From contig NZ_JACHIP010000023.1 of NCBI RefSeq assembly GCF_014203275.1, positions 1-38,840 of the forward strand: 38,840 nucleotides of DNA. Reading direction: 5' to 3'. Source of the DNA: Granulicella aggregans (GTDB lineage Bacteria; Acidobacteriota; Terriglobia; Terriglobales; Acidobacteriaceae). Below, piece by piece: positions 1 to 7,898 of the stretch. Numbering within the stretch: the first letter of the stretch is position 1; each line of letters begins with the position of its first letter. Under the pieces are notes generated by a model. It was given only the letters and a program-made list of their open reading frames with translations. It had not been told where the DNA came from and did not search any database. The translations under genes were made by a program, and so were the position numbers.

Positions 1-177
1 ACGCCCGGGGACGGCAAAGTCGTGAGACTCAATCGCAAAGGCATCGTCGAGGATGTTGTCACCGGTCTCACCGTGCCAGCAGGAATGGCCTTTGGGCCGG
101 ATGGAGCGATGTACATCTCGAATGCCGGGGCTGCACCCGCTGGAGCAGGCCAGATTTTGCGGGTAGCCACCTACTAA
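1..177 (+). CDS. C-terminal end of a ScyD/ScyE-like secreted repeat protein (partial)
   Basis: Reading frame 1 is open from the first base to a TAA at 175-177, giving 58 residues. The residues read as a beta-propeller/NHL-like blade: a GDGKVVRL strand, then VPAGMAFGPDGAMYISNAG, then GQILRV. This matches the closing repeat of the ScyD/ScyE family, extracytoplasmic proteins of unknown role with PEP-like repeats. The start lies outside the window. The gene faces away from the transposase debris that follows at 241, so its end appears natural and not cut by the insertion. Confidence 0.7.
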   Translation, partial: TPGDGKVVRLNRKGIVEDVVTGLTVPAGMAFGPDGAMYISNAGAAPAGAGQILRVATY

Positions 178-240
178 GCGTCACTCTGAGACGAGCGGTC
201 TGTGTCGCCTGGTCTGCCCGATCTTTTGTACCGTGGAGTG

Positions 241-465
241 TTAGTGTAGCGCAGCTTCTTTTGTGATCAAGTAGCCGCCGTCGAGGGTGTGGGGAAGTGG
301 GAAGCGCAGTTTGCTTTCCATTTCTCCATACCCTGCTTTGGTTTCGGGTGCTGGTGGTCGATAGCCCAGGGAGGAGTGCGGCCGGATGGTGTTGTATTGG
401 ATCCTCCAGCGCTCGGCCCGGATCCTGATCTCCTTCATGGAGTAGAAGATCCACCCATTGAGGAA
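241..465 (-). pseudogene. IS3-family transposase OrfB, C-terminal fragment
   Basis: The minus strand from 465 to the TAA at 241-243 encodes about 74 residues. They end with the classic C-terminal block of IS3-family integrases: AERWRIQYNTIRPHSSLGYR followed by PPAPET. The D-D-E catalytic core that should precede it is absent. The frame is cut exactly where the IS6 terminal repeat starts at 466, and the ATG-started ORF seen by eye begins inside the IS6 end. The missing upstream part is not found on the other side of the IS6 element, so it was lost, most simply in an IS6-mediated adjacent deletion. Confidence 0.8.
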
Positions 466-1352
466 GGCTCTGTTGCAAAAAGTAGGCATGGACAGGGGCG
501 TCCCGGGGGCGGTTCCATCCGGGCGTCAGGCCGTTGGAGTGCGAGTTGTTCAGTGATCATTGCGGCTGCTTCGGCGAGTGCAATGGCATCGATTCCGAAA
601 GCTCGTTCGACGATGCGAGCCTCGCCGCGGATGTCCTGAGTCAGGTTGAAGACTGCGGCCTGGCCCTTGCGTAGAGCACGCATCACTTCAAAACCCATGA
701 TCGTCGCGTTGGCCGTCTTCAACGTCTTGAAGCCTCTCACTGGACGGATCAGTTCCTTCAGTTTGCCGTGATCGGCTTCGACGACATTGTTCAAGTACTT
801 GACCTGTCGATGCACCGTTTCCTCAGGGCATTTGCCTTCGGTCTTCAACTCCGAAATCGCGATGCCGTAGGTAGGCGCTTTGTCTGTGTTGATGACCTTC
901 GGCTTCTCCCAAGCCTTGAAACCGTTCAACGCCTTTCCCGGGAAGCGCTTCGCCGCTTTGGCGTTCCGAGTCGGCGGGATATAGAAGTCGATCGTGTTTC
1001 CTTCCTTGTCAAGCGCCCGGTACAGATAGGCCCACTTGCCGCGAACCTTCACGTAAGTCTCGTCCATTCGCCAGCTCGTCGACTGCGGGCGACGCCACTC
1101 TCACCGCAACGCTTTTCGATCTCAGGCGCGTACTTTTGAACCCAACGGTAGATCGTGGAGTGGTCGACTCCCACGCCGCGCTCGCCCATCATCTGCTCAA
1201 CATCACGGCAGCTGATCCCATAGCGGCAGTACCAACGCACTGCCCAAAGGATTTTCTCGCCTTCAAAATGACGCCACTTGAACTCTGACATGGTCGGCTC
1301 CGCTCGCGTTCAGGACCGTCTCAGGCGGCCACCCAAACTTTGCAACAGAGCC
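466..1352 (-). mobile_element. IS6-family (IS26-like) insertion sequence, decayed
   Basis: The element is 887 bp and is bounded by perfect 14-bp inverted repeats, ggctctgttgcaaa at 466-479 and its complement at 1339-1352. These ends are characteristic of IS6-family elements. One transposase frame fills it on the minus strand. The 8 bases on the left (458-465, ttgaggaa) and on the right (1353-1360, gcaagcag) do not match, so there is no target duplication. Together with the half IS3 gene on the left, this suggests that the element made a deletion or recombined after insertion. Confidence 0.88.
480..1291 (-). pseudogene. IS6-family DDE transposase, frameshifted
   Basis: The N-terminal part (1291 to about 1107) carries the family HTH region, with GISCRDVEQMMGERGVGVDH and STIYRWVQKYAPEIEKR. 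The rest resumes in another frame at MDETYVKVRGKWAYLYRALD (1067), which holds the first catalytic Asp. It continues through NTDKAPTY, VKYLNNVVEADHGKLKEL (the catalytic E is replaced or displaced in this block) and NATIMGFEVMRALRKGQ. The join near 1107 needs a one-base shift, and the resumed frame also has a TGA at 1101-1103. The C-terminal end has no stop of its own and reads through the terminal repeat into the IS3 fragment. It cannot make an active transposase. Confidence 0.85.
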
Positions 1353-2198
1353 GCAAGCAGCGCTCGAACCGAACGAATTCGTAGCCTTAACAAAAGCCAT
1401 TCACTGAAGAATGACCCAGCCGTGTCGAAAGTATAGGCGAACCGTTTCGGTTGTTTTTCGGTCCCTACGAGGTCAGGAACATGCTTGGCGCTTTCGAGTC
1501 GATAGACGATGTCGACGACAAGGAGCTCAAGCCTCTATTTCGCAGGCCGATCCGATCAGCTCAACCTCAAAGGGAGGTGTCCTTACAGATGTGCAGCGAG
1601 TGAAGCAAAATCAGCCTGGGCAATCCCCGGAATTAGTCGGGTTCCAAGGATGGAAGGACGTGATGAGCTTCAGCAATTCGGTTGGAACTGGTCTGCGAAG
1701 GAGAAGCTCGCCGCCCGTATCATGCTCCCCTCCTCCTAGACCGCATCTTAGCTTTCAATTACCTGATGCGGAGTGACATAGTGCCGCGGCAGGTTTCCGA
1801 CAGCGCGGTTCTTGCAACGAGTGATCCCTGTTGTCCTAAAGGAGTTCCCACTGCGTTTACGAAACTTGTGGCAGACCTTGCCGCTCCAATCCTGAGAAGT
1901 CTGCGCGATTGGAGAAAGTGTCGGCAATGGGCCACCGCGGTAGACCCATTTCCCAAAACCCCGTTTTCCGGTCGCCAGCCCTTCTTGAGGTATATCCTGC
2001 TGGGGAGATTGGATGGACGGAGGTAAATTGCCACGCCTTTCTGCCCTTTTCGATGCGAGCGCGGTTGTTCTTCTCGTTACTGGGCTGATCAGTTCACGGT
2101 TCAGTTTCTCAGCCGGTATGACAGTCACGCTGCCAAGGAACACCTACCTCATTCCGTACCATCTCTTGTGCTTCGGCGCGGCCTCTTGCCTCGCGGAG
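1353..2198. other. No recognisable gene; degenerate sequence
   Basis: Short open frames exist on both strands, but none has a recognisable domain, a good ribosome site or neighbouring support. One plus-strand frame around 1415-1600 contains a run that looks protein-like (EPFRLFFGPYEVRNMLGAFE), with no upstream start and an early stop. It may be a remnant of a lost gene. I could not assign it. Confidence 0.4.
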
Positions 2199-2666
2199 TT
2201 ACTTATTCGGCAAAAGCGAAGGAGTAATGACTGCCTGCGGTTTGCCCGCGTAGTAAGCGGTGAGGGTGCGCTCTGTCGCACCTGGATAATCTGCGGAAAC
2301 ACTCACCGAGTGATAGACGCCAAAGGCGTCGCCTGGATCAGCATCGAAGGTCATTTCGTAGAAAGAGTTGGCGTCGGCCAAGCAACGATTGATTTGAGAG
2401 GGTAAGTCTCCGCTTTTTTGTAAAACCAAGCCACCCGAGTGGACGGCCAGTACCTGGACACCCAGATTGGGCGAATCGGCCTTCCCAGGAGTCGTTATGC
2501 CCTGAAGGAAACTTTGGTAAAGGAAGCCGCTTTGGGCAGTGCCATGGGAGAGATTGAGTGGGACCACGGAGTATATGGTGATCTGGGCCCGCGTCATCTG
2601 CGTCGCGAGGCCGACCACTGTATTGTAGTAGCGGCGCGCACCGCTGCGCGTGTGATACTGCGGACA
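2199..2666 (-). pseudogene. VWFA-related Acidobacterial domain protein, C-terminal fragment
   Basis: The minus-strand frame from about 2666 to the TAA at 2199-2201 gives about 155 residues. They resemble the second half of the VWFA-related Acidobacterial domain family: RRYYNTVVGLATQMTRAQIT, then IYSVVPLNL, LAVHSGGLVLQKSGDLPSQI, YEMTFDADPGD and YPGATERTLTAYYAGKP. The N-terminal half with the MIDAS metal site (DxSxS) is missing, and the frame is closed upstream by a TGA at 2667-2669. The best ORF start, a GTG at 2618, lies inside a conserved strand and is not a real start. It is useful as a taxonomic marker for Acidobacteriota. Confidence 0.7.
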
Positions 2667-2836
2667 TCATGGGCTGCTTGGACTTCCTGAATCGATCGTC
2701 GCGACCTCTGGCTAAGTCTCAGCCACTGAGCGGTTTACAGGCGACAATCGATTCAAATCCCATAGACGACCGCATCCGCCGCACACGTCAGCGGCTTCCT
2801 CCAAACGCCCCTATCAAAACTGCCCCGGACCCTGCT

Positions 2837-2876
2837 TCAGGGCTGCCCCGCACCTCCGCGGCTGGGGCAGCCCTGA
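2837..2876. repeat. 13-bp perfect inverted repeat (hairpin)
   Basis: The arms 2837-2849 (tcagggctgcccc) and 2864-2876 are exact complements around a 14-base loop. There is no T-tract on either side, so it is not a typical intrinsic terminator. It lies in a gene-poor stretch downstream of the oxidoreductase on the minus strand. It could be a REP-like palindromic unit. Confidence 0.6.
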
Positions 2877-3181
2877 TAGGTTCCTAACGTTTCCCAAGAG
2901 CGGCTAGTCGTAGCATCGCAGGACGCTTGCAGCGATCCCAGACGCAGCCCTGGCTATCGGAGGATACATCGGTGAGGTGAACTCCCGGACTGACGTGAAG
3001 CCACCACAGTGTGACACCTGCGCTCTAGCTTCAAAAAGCGATAGCGAGGTAGCCAAAATGATGAGCAGTTTTGATCTTCTCTCTTGGTCATCTGCATTCT
3101 GTTCGCTCCAGTAGGAGATTACGCCTCACTCTCACAATCGGCGTTTTGTGAACTTCGTGCTTTGCCATTACCGCAAGGAGA
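2877..3181. other. Intergenic, nothing recognised
   Basis: This stretch lies downstream of the minus-strand oxidoreductase. I see no ORF with support, no RNA gene and no clear terminator. Confidence 0.4.
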
Positions 3182-4735
3182 TCATTTCGAAGCTATCTCC
3201 CACGGAACCCGGTAGTCAGGTTTGAGCAGGGCTGTTGCCTTTGCCGACCCCTGCGTGAAGGCAAACCGCTCTGCATCCCAGACAAGTGGCTCATGAGTCC
3301 GCACTGCGATGCAGCCAAGCAGGAGGGTCTCAACAATAGGAGCTTCGAACGCATAGTTGGCTCGTGCCGGTGGGCCACCTTTGCAGGCATCAATCCATTC
3401 CACGTAGTGCGCCGCATTGGCCCCGCTCGCAGTCCCCCCAAGCTCCGGCGCTTCTCTTCGGAAAGGTTCCGGTGCCGAAGCTACCTTTGGAAACGGCACC
3501 TCCAGCTTACCGCTCGGCGACAGAACGCGCGGATTTTGACCCATAAATGCCGTCAGCAACTTACCGTGCTCACCGTGATAGATCACACCTTCTCCGTCTT
3601 CGCCGATTTGCTCGGACACAGGGAGTTGCGGTGGACGCGCAGGTTCAATACCACCATCAAGCCAGTTGATGCGTAGCGCTGGACGAGTGCTCGTGGCGTC
3701 AAAGTCCATATGGACGGCCGATGCGACGGGATAGCAAACCGGAAAGCGATCCGTCGTGCTGGCTTCGATGCGGGTGGCGGCTGGTAAGCTCAGGACTCGC
3801 GCGAGTGTGTCGAAGCCATACTCGCCCATATCACCGAAAGCTCCGCATCCAAAGTCATACCAGGCACGCCATATGAAGGGCATGTAGGCATGATTGAAGG
3901 GACGGAAGGGCGCGGGGCCGATCCACATATCCCAATTCAATCCGGCGGGCACGGGGTCGGCCTGTATCGGCGTTGCCAGTCCTTGAAGCCAGAACTTCGA
4001 TGCGCGCTTAGTCCAGATGTCAACAGAGCGCACTGAACCGATGGCACCCGAGGTCAGGATGTCATGGATTTGATGCGAAGCCGGGAGGTTGGAATTGAAG
4101 ATGGAGACCTGCGTCGCTCGATGCGTCTGTGCTGCCACTCGAACCATCTCCCGGCACTCCCAGACGTTATGGGCCATTGGCTTCTGGCTGTAGACGTGCT
4201 TGCCTGCTCGCATGGCGGCGATAGCAATGACGGCATGCCAATGGTCTGGTGTGCTGATCGCAACCGCATCGAGGTCCTTCTGCTTAGCGAGCAGTTCGCG
4301 GAAGTCTTCATAAGCGACGCAGCCGGTCGAAGTTCTCCCCGACTGTTTGCCATAGAACGCGTTCACAATGCTCTGGGCGGCATCACGTCCAGAGGTGGGT
4401 CCGGGATGATTAGCCCCCCAGCTGGTATCGCCAAGGACCGTCCTGACCTTGTCGCGAAGCTCGTTTGGACCCCAATCCAGGTAATCGCTGCTCAGACGGT
4501 TGACGTCGCATACGGCGACTACTCGTACCTGTGGTAACCGCAACAGATCGAGCAAGACCCGCAGCCCTTGAGAACCTGTGCCGATGCAGGCCACGGTGAG
4601 CTTGTCACTCGGGGCGGATCGCTCTGCTGATGACTTTAGGCCAAGCAGACTAAAACCGACGGCGGACGCGCCGACGCCGTAAAGCAGTTCCCGACGATTC
4701 AATTGCTGTCTCCAAGGGAGAGTATCCCAAGCCAT
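3182..4735 (-). CDS. Gfo/Idh/MocA family oxidoreductase, Tat-type export signal
   Basis: This is a 517-residue NAD(P)-dependent oxidoreductase of the Gfo/Idh/MocA superfamily, which acts on sugars, inositols and related polyols. The N-terminus has a twin-arginine type signal (LNRRELLYGVGASAVGFSLL, about residues 12-31), as in many exported glucose-fructose-oxidoreductase-like proteins of Acidobacteriota and Planctomycetota. The Rossmann fold follows, with VACIGTGSQGLRVLLDLL near residue 48 and VVAVCDVN as strand 2. The family motif usually EKP appears as QKP in GKHVYSQKPMAHN, with TPDHWHAV before it. The C-terminal GFO_IDH_MocA domain contains WDMWIGPAP and DMGEYGFD. Length and motif order are normal, so it looks intact. 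The substrate is unknown. It has no operon partner here. Confidence 0.85.
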   Translation of the reverse strand: MAWDTLPWRQQLNRRELLYGVGASAVGFSLLGLKSSAERSAPSDKLTVACIGTGSQGLRVLLDLLRLPQVRVVAVCDVNRLSSDYLDWGPNELRDKVRTVLGDTSWGANHPGPTSGRDAAQSIVNAFYGKQSGRTSTGCVAYEDFRELLAKQKDLDAVAISTPDHWHAVIAIAAMRAGKHVYSQKPMAHNVWECREMVRVAAQTHRATQVSIFNSNLPASHQIHDILTSGAIGSVRSVDIWTKRASKFWLQGLATPIQADPVPAGLNWDMWIGPAPFRPFNHAYMPFIWRAWYDFGCGAFGDMGEYGFDTLARVLSLPAATRIEASTTDRFPVCYPVASAVHMDFDATSTRPALRINWLDGGIEPARPPQLPVSEQIGEDGEGVIYHGEHGKLLTAFMGQNPRVLSPSGKLEVPFPKVASAPEPFRREAPELGGTASGANAAHYVEWIDACKGGPPARANYAFEAPIVETLLLGCIAVRTHEPLVWDAERFAFTQGSAKATALLKPDYRVPWEIASK

Positions 4736-4968
4736 CGCGCAAAGAGTACACGGTACGGTCAGCTGCTGTCTGCATTAACAGATGGTTTGGTTGACGGAGC
4801 TTCCGCCGTGCGTCGTGGCTCGCTATAGGGTAGTGACGGCAATCACTTGTTCAGATTGCAGGCCAGCGATGTGTCCTCCTACTCGGATCGCTGTGTCGAT
4901 CAAGACTCAGTCGGGATTGGCCGGGTTTCGACTGCAATCTCGGCAAACGCAATTTCAGCAAAGCCCCT

Positions 4969-4984
4969 GACAACCGGAGTTGTC
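4969..4984. repeat. Hairpin with C(UCCG)G tetraloop, copy 1 (downstream of the PDZ gene)
   Basis: The 16 bases gacaaccggagttgtc form a 6-bp stem. Read in the direction of the upstream gene (minus strand), the stem closes on a C(TCCG)G loop, a UNCG-type stable tetraloop. It lies 28 nt after the TAG at 5013-5015. Flanking CCC and GGG runs on that strand can extend the stem with a bulge. The same 16 bases in gene orientation occur after the TPR gene at 21432. No strong U-tract follows. It probably has a 3'-end role (RNA stability or termination). Confidence 0.6.
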
Positions 4985-5012
4985 GTGGGCGACGGATGAA
5001 GTTTGAATGCGA

Positions 5013-5865
5013 CTAGAGGAGGTCGCGCAGTTTAACGTCGTATACTTGGGAGCTCTCGCCGCGCTTCACTTGGAGGTGAAGGATCGTGCCGACGGGCTGC
5101 TTGAAGAGTGGGTTGTCCGGTTCGTCCGCTGGCTTTGTGCCGTTTATCGTGAGTATGCGGTCTCCTTGCCTGAGGCCTGCGGCCTCGGCCGGGCTACCCG
5201 GAGAAACAGTCTTGATCTCATCCGATTCGTGGTCGTAATCGACGAGCATTCCTGTGCGATTGAAGCTTTCGGGCTTGTTCCATAACGAAGTTTTTTCGAG
5301 ACATGACTGCGTGCTTGCAGTCGACGGTGACGATGAAGCGATTCAGAATATCCTGGCCGATATTGCCGGTAAGCTTGTCATTGAAGCTGTCATTTGCAGT
5401 TTGAAGGCGCGAAATGGGGCCTTTGATTTTCAGCTTGCCCACCTGAAATCTGTGAAGGCGAACATACCATGCTTGGGGTGAATCGCCCCCGAAACCACGG
5501 CCGTTATAGCCGCGATACCGTGCGTTGAGCTTCGGCACGAGATGGTTCTGAGCGACAAAGACGGAGCTTAGAAACGTTCCAAACTGGTTGCCGGAGTCGA
5601 CGAGGAAGCGGCCTTTGATCCCGTCGACTTTCGCGTCCACATCGATTCCATTGCCGTTCGTGTGCAAGAAGAGCGGAAGTGATTCGCCCTTACCCTGATA
5701 GCGAAAGTGCGTGCCTTCAAAGAAAGTAATTTCATTGCGCTTGGAGTCGATCTCGACAGCGAACATCTGCATGAACTCCCAGCAAACGACCATTTGCGGA
5801 GTGCCTGCGTCTGAGGGGATGTCGAGTACATAGAACGTCTGGTTCTTGATGTTGAGTCGGCCAGG
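5013..5865 (-). pseudogene. Retropepsin-like aspartyl protease with C-terminal PDZ domain, frameshifted and truncated
   Basis: Two minus-strand frames make one protein. The first (about 5865-5245) carries a retropepsin-like domain: DAKVDGIKGRFLVDSGNQF, with the catalytic D and DSG in place of DTG, then FNDKLTGNIGQDILNRFIVT. The second (5249-5013) is a PDZ domain: VSPGSPAEAAGLRQGDRILT followed by INGTKPAD and HLQVKRGE. The frame switches near 5275, just after FVME. The other frame there reads NKPESFNRTGMLVDYD, the expected linker, so a single indel broke the gene. The N-terminus (signal peptide and first strand) is missing: an in-frame TAA closes it at 5866-5868, right where an integrase fragment begins. 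Confidence 0.75.
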
Positions 5866-5873
5866 TTATCCCC

Positions 5874-6041
5874 CTGAACCCAGCTCACGCAGTCCGTGGG
5901 CCGAAGCACTCGCAACGGCGCGGCAAGACACCCGTGCTACAGGCGGACGAAGCCCGTGCCTTGATCGACGCGATCGACACCACTTCCCTGCCCGGCCTGC
6001 GTGACCGTGCCCTGATCGGTCTCATGGTCTATACCTTCGCT
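5874..6041 (+). pseudogene. Tyrosine recombinase (XerC/phage integrase family) internal fragment
   Basis: Fifty-six in-frame codons read NPAHAVRGPKHSQRRGKTPV, then LQADEARALIDAIDTTSLPG, then LRDRALIGLMVYTFA. This is the hinge between the SAM-like N-terminal domain and the start of the catalytic domain of tyrosine integrases. The catalytic R-K-H-R-H-Y residues are all absent, since the frame is cut right after YTFA, where the family normally continues with RVGA. It starts abruptly against the truncated protease gene and ends in frame against an IS6 transposase segment. Confidence 0.75.
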
Positions 6042-6449
6042 GGTCAGACTGTTGACTTTCTACTCAGTAAGAGACGGGACGTGGCAGCAGCGAAGGCCTT
6101 CTTTGAGAAGGCGATTCGAAATGAGGGTCGACCACCGCAGACCATTACTCTGGACGGCTACGCCGCCACCCATCGCGCGGTGCGCGAGATGAAGACCGAC
6201 GGCCTGCTTCCAGGACGCACGCGGTTGCGCTCGTCGAAGTATCTGAACAATTTGATCGAGCAGGATCATCGCGGTATCAAGTCCAGAACTCGGCCCCATG
6301 CTCGGGTTCAAGAGCTTCTCCTCTGCTGCCATCACCATCGCAGGAGTGGAACTGCTTCGTCGTATTAAAAAGGGCAATTCTCCCTCAGTCGTCTCCGCCT
6401 CATAGACCACACTGCGCCCACACTCTGGAACGCAGTGCTCGCCGCTTGA
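6042..6449 (+). pseudogene. IS6-family transposase, C-terminal two-thirds, frameshifted
   Basis: The integrase fragment changes without a stop into an IS6-type transposase core: GQTVDFLLSKRRDVAAAKAF, ITLDGYAATHRAVREMK and LRSSKYLNNLIEQDHRGIKS, which holds the catalytic Glu region. A shift near 6296 moves the frame to MLGFKSFSSAAITIAGVELL, and a second near 6373 moves it to FSLSRLRLIDHTAPTLWNAV, ending at the TGA 6447-6449. The N-terminal HTH and first Asp are missing. An IS6-like end (tttgcaccagagcc, one mismatch to the IS at 466-1352) is seen at 6490-6503. This is a different IS6 subgroup from the copy at 466-1352, judged by residue differences. Confidence 0.8.
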
Positions 6450-6489
6450 TCGTAGACCCCGCCGCAAAAAATCTGAGAGCATCGAAAAC

Positions 6490-6503
6490 TTTGCACCAGA
6501 GCC
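6490..6503 (+). repeat. IS6-like right terminal repeat
   Basis: The bases tttgcaccagagcc differ at one position from the terminal repeat at 1339-1352 and lie 40 bp after the transposase remnant. No matching left end exists, consistent with the element's left part having been deleted. Positions 6504-6801 beyond it hold nothing I can recognise. Confidence 0.6.
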
Positions 6504-6801
6504 TCTTGGAGAAGGCGCCACTTCGAATGGGGACCCCTCTACAGCTTTCGCACGACACTAGATTTGCATTGGATCCAGAACGGAAGTCAGAGGTTTCAGA
6601 TCCGCCTCTCGCCGTAAATTATCGGTATTCAGCAACGGCAGCGAGAGCCCATAGTGCGCGAACAGGCTAACGCACTTGTTGACCCTGAGACGCGGATGTT
6701 CAGGGCTATTTCAAGATCGGAACACTAAGAGTTTCCGGCTTCACCGGATCAAAAGGAGGCGCTATGCGCTGCTTGGGCGCTCTAGTTAAGCCCGCACGTC
6801 T

Positions 6802-7854
6802 TCACCCCATATCCTGGAAGGCCTCGTTTCGAGAGATACTCCCAAGAGCTGACGCCTCTGCCACGGATATGGCCTGCTTACTGATCAACTCGTCCAGACT
6901 ATCGCTCACAAATTCGGAGACCGCCGCCGCACCCAGCAAGTCACGAGCGTCTGCGTAGCGTTTCTTCAATGCGTCAATCACCCGGCGGCGGTCGGATTCG
7001 GAGAGATCATTCGATTTGAGCGCTGCGCGGACCGCCTGCTTGAGCGCATTCTGTGCGGCCGGCAGATCGCCCTGGCTGAGGAGGTCGATGGCCAGCTGAT
7101 AAGGCTCATAGATGGCGCTTAGCGAGTCGAAATCATCTCGAGAGTCCACGCGCTCGATGCGTAATACCATATAGTTTTGACCGGTCAGGGGCTTGCCCCG
7201 TAGGAGAAGATGGTGGTCAACGAGGGAAAGGTCAGCAGCCGCGATCTCCTGCGGCGTGGCGAACAGGATGGCATAGGAACCCGACTGCAGGTCAGTTCCG
7301 GAGAGGGTGGCGTCGAGGCCTAGCATCATCTCCCCGTTCGTCACGCCAACCAGAGCGCTTACGCCTTGCGCTAGGGGCTTGGCGATGTCCAGCGCCATCG
7401 AGAGTTGCGGCACAGCCAGCTTGGTGCTGATCTCGCCCAGCACATCGACCAGCAGCTTCACTGAGTTCGTGCCTTGCATGGCGAGCAGCGCGGCGTTGAT
7501 GCGAACTGTGCCGCCACGAAAGGGCATCAGCGCGGTCAACGCAGTAGAAAGCGTGATGACGCGGTCCAGGTGATTGGTGTCCACATCCTTCAAACTGGAC
7601 GCGCCGGCAATGCGTGTGATGACCTGGGTCTGGTCGCCAAACTCGAACGTAACGGCGGAGTGGACCGCAGGATGCCAGGAAGAGAACCAGTCGCGGTCCC
7701 GGCTGAGAAACATTTCGTCGAGCCAGAGTCGGAAGTAGTGCTCGTTCGCCTTCAGGGAACCGGCACCGTCGGGCAGGAAAGATGCTAGGCGGTGTTCTGC
7801 ATCGTGCCGAAACTTATCACTGAACCAGTCAAGAACCGTATCGAAGGGATTCAT
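6802..7854 (-). CDS. Uncharacterised 350-aa protein, last gene of the CHAT/STAND operon
   Basis: I do not recognise the family. There is no signal peptide or membrane segment. The N-terminal 60 residues are rich in aromatic and charged residues (a WFSDKFRHDAEHRLASFLPD region). The middle has a small Gly/Ala-rich hydrophobic stretch (AQGVSALVGVTNGEMMLGLD, about 164-183). The C-terminal third (about 245-340) is predicted helical, with repeated Ala/Leu heptad-like spacing, as in a TPR-like or coiled hairpin. Its start lies 44 bp after the stop of the STAND gene on the same strand, so it is probably co-transcribed. That context suggests an accessory, sensor or effector subunit. Codon use and length look normal and it appears intact. 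Confidence 0.75.
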   Translation of the reverse strand: MNPFDTVLDWFSDKFRHDAEHRLASFLPDGAGSLKANEHYFRLWLDEMFLSRDRDWFSSWHPAVHSAVTFEFGDQTQVITRIAGASSLKDVDTNHLDRVITLSTALTALMPFRGGTVRINAALLAMQGTNSVKLLVDVLGEISTKLAVPQLSMALDIAKPLAQGVSALVGVTNGEMMLGLDATLSGTDLQSGSYAILFATPQEIAAADLSLVDHHLLLRGKPLTGQNYMVLRIERVDSRDDFDSLSAIYEPYQLAIDLLSQGDLPAAQNALKQAVRAALKSNDLSESDRRRVIDALKKRYADARDLLGAAAVSEFVSDSLDELISKQAISVAEASALGSISRNEAFQDMG

Positions 7855-7898
7855 CTCTGCTCCTGGAGTCAGTTCGAAGTGGCCGGTTTGGAGGTTCG

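Noticed and set aside
1748..2143. 131-codon minus-strand frame in the debris near the IS6 element
   Set aside because: No domain, atypical composition and no start signal.
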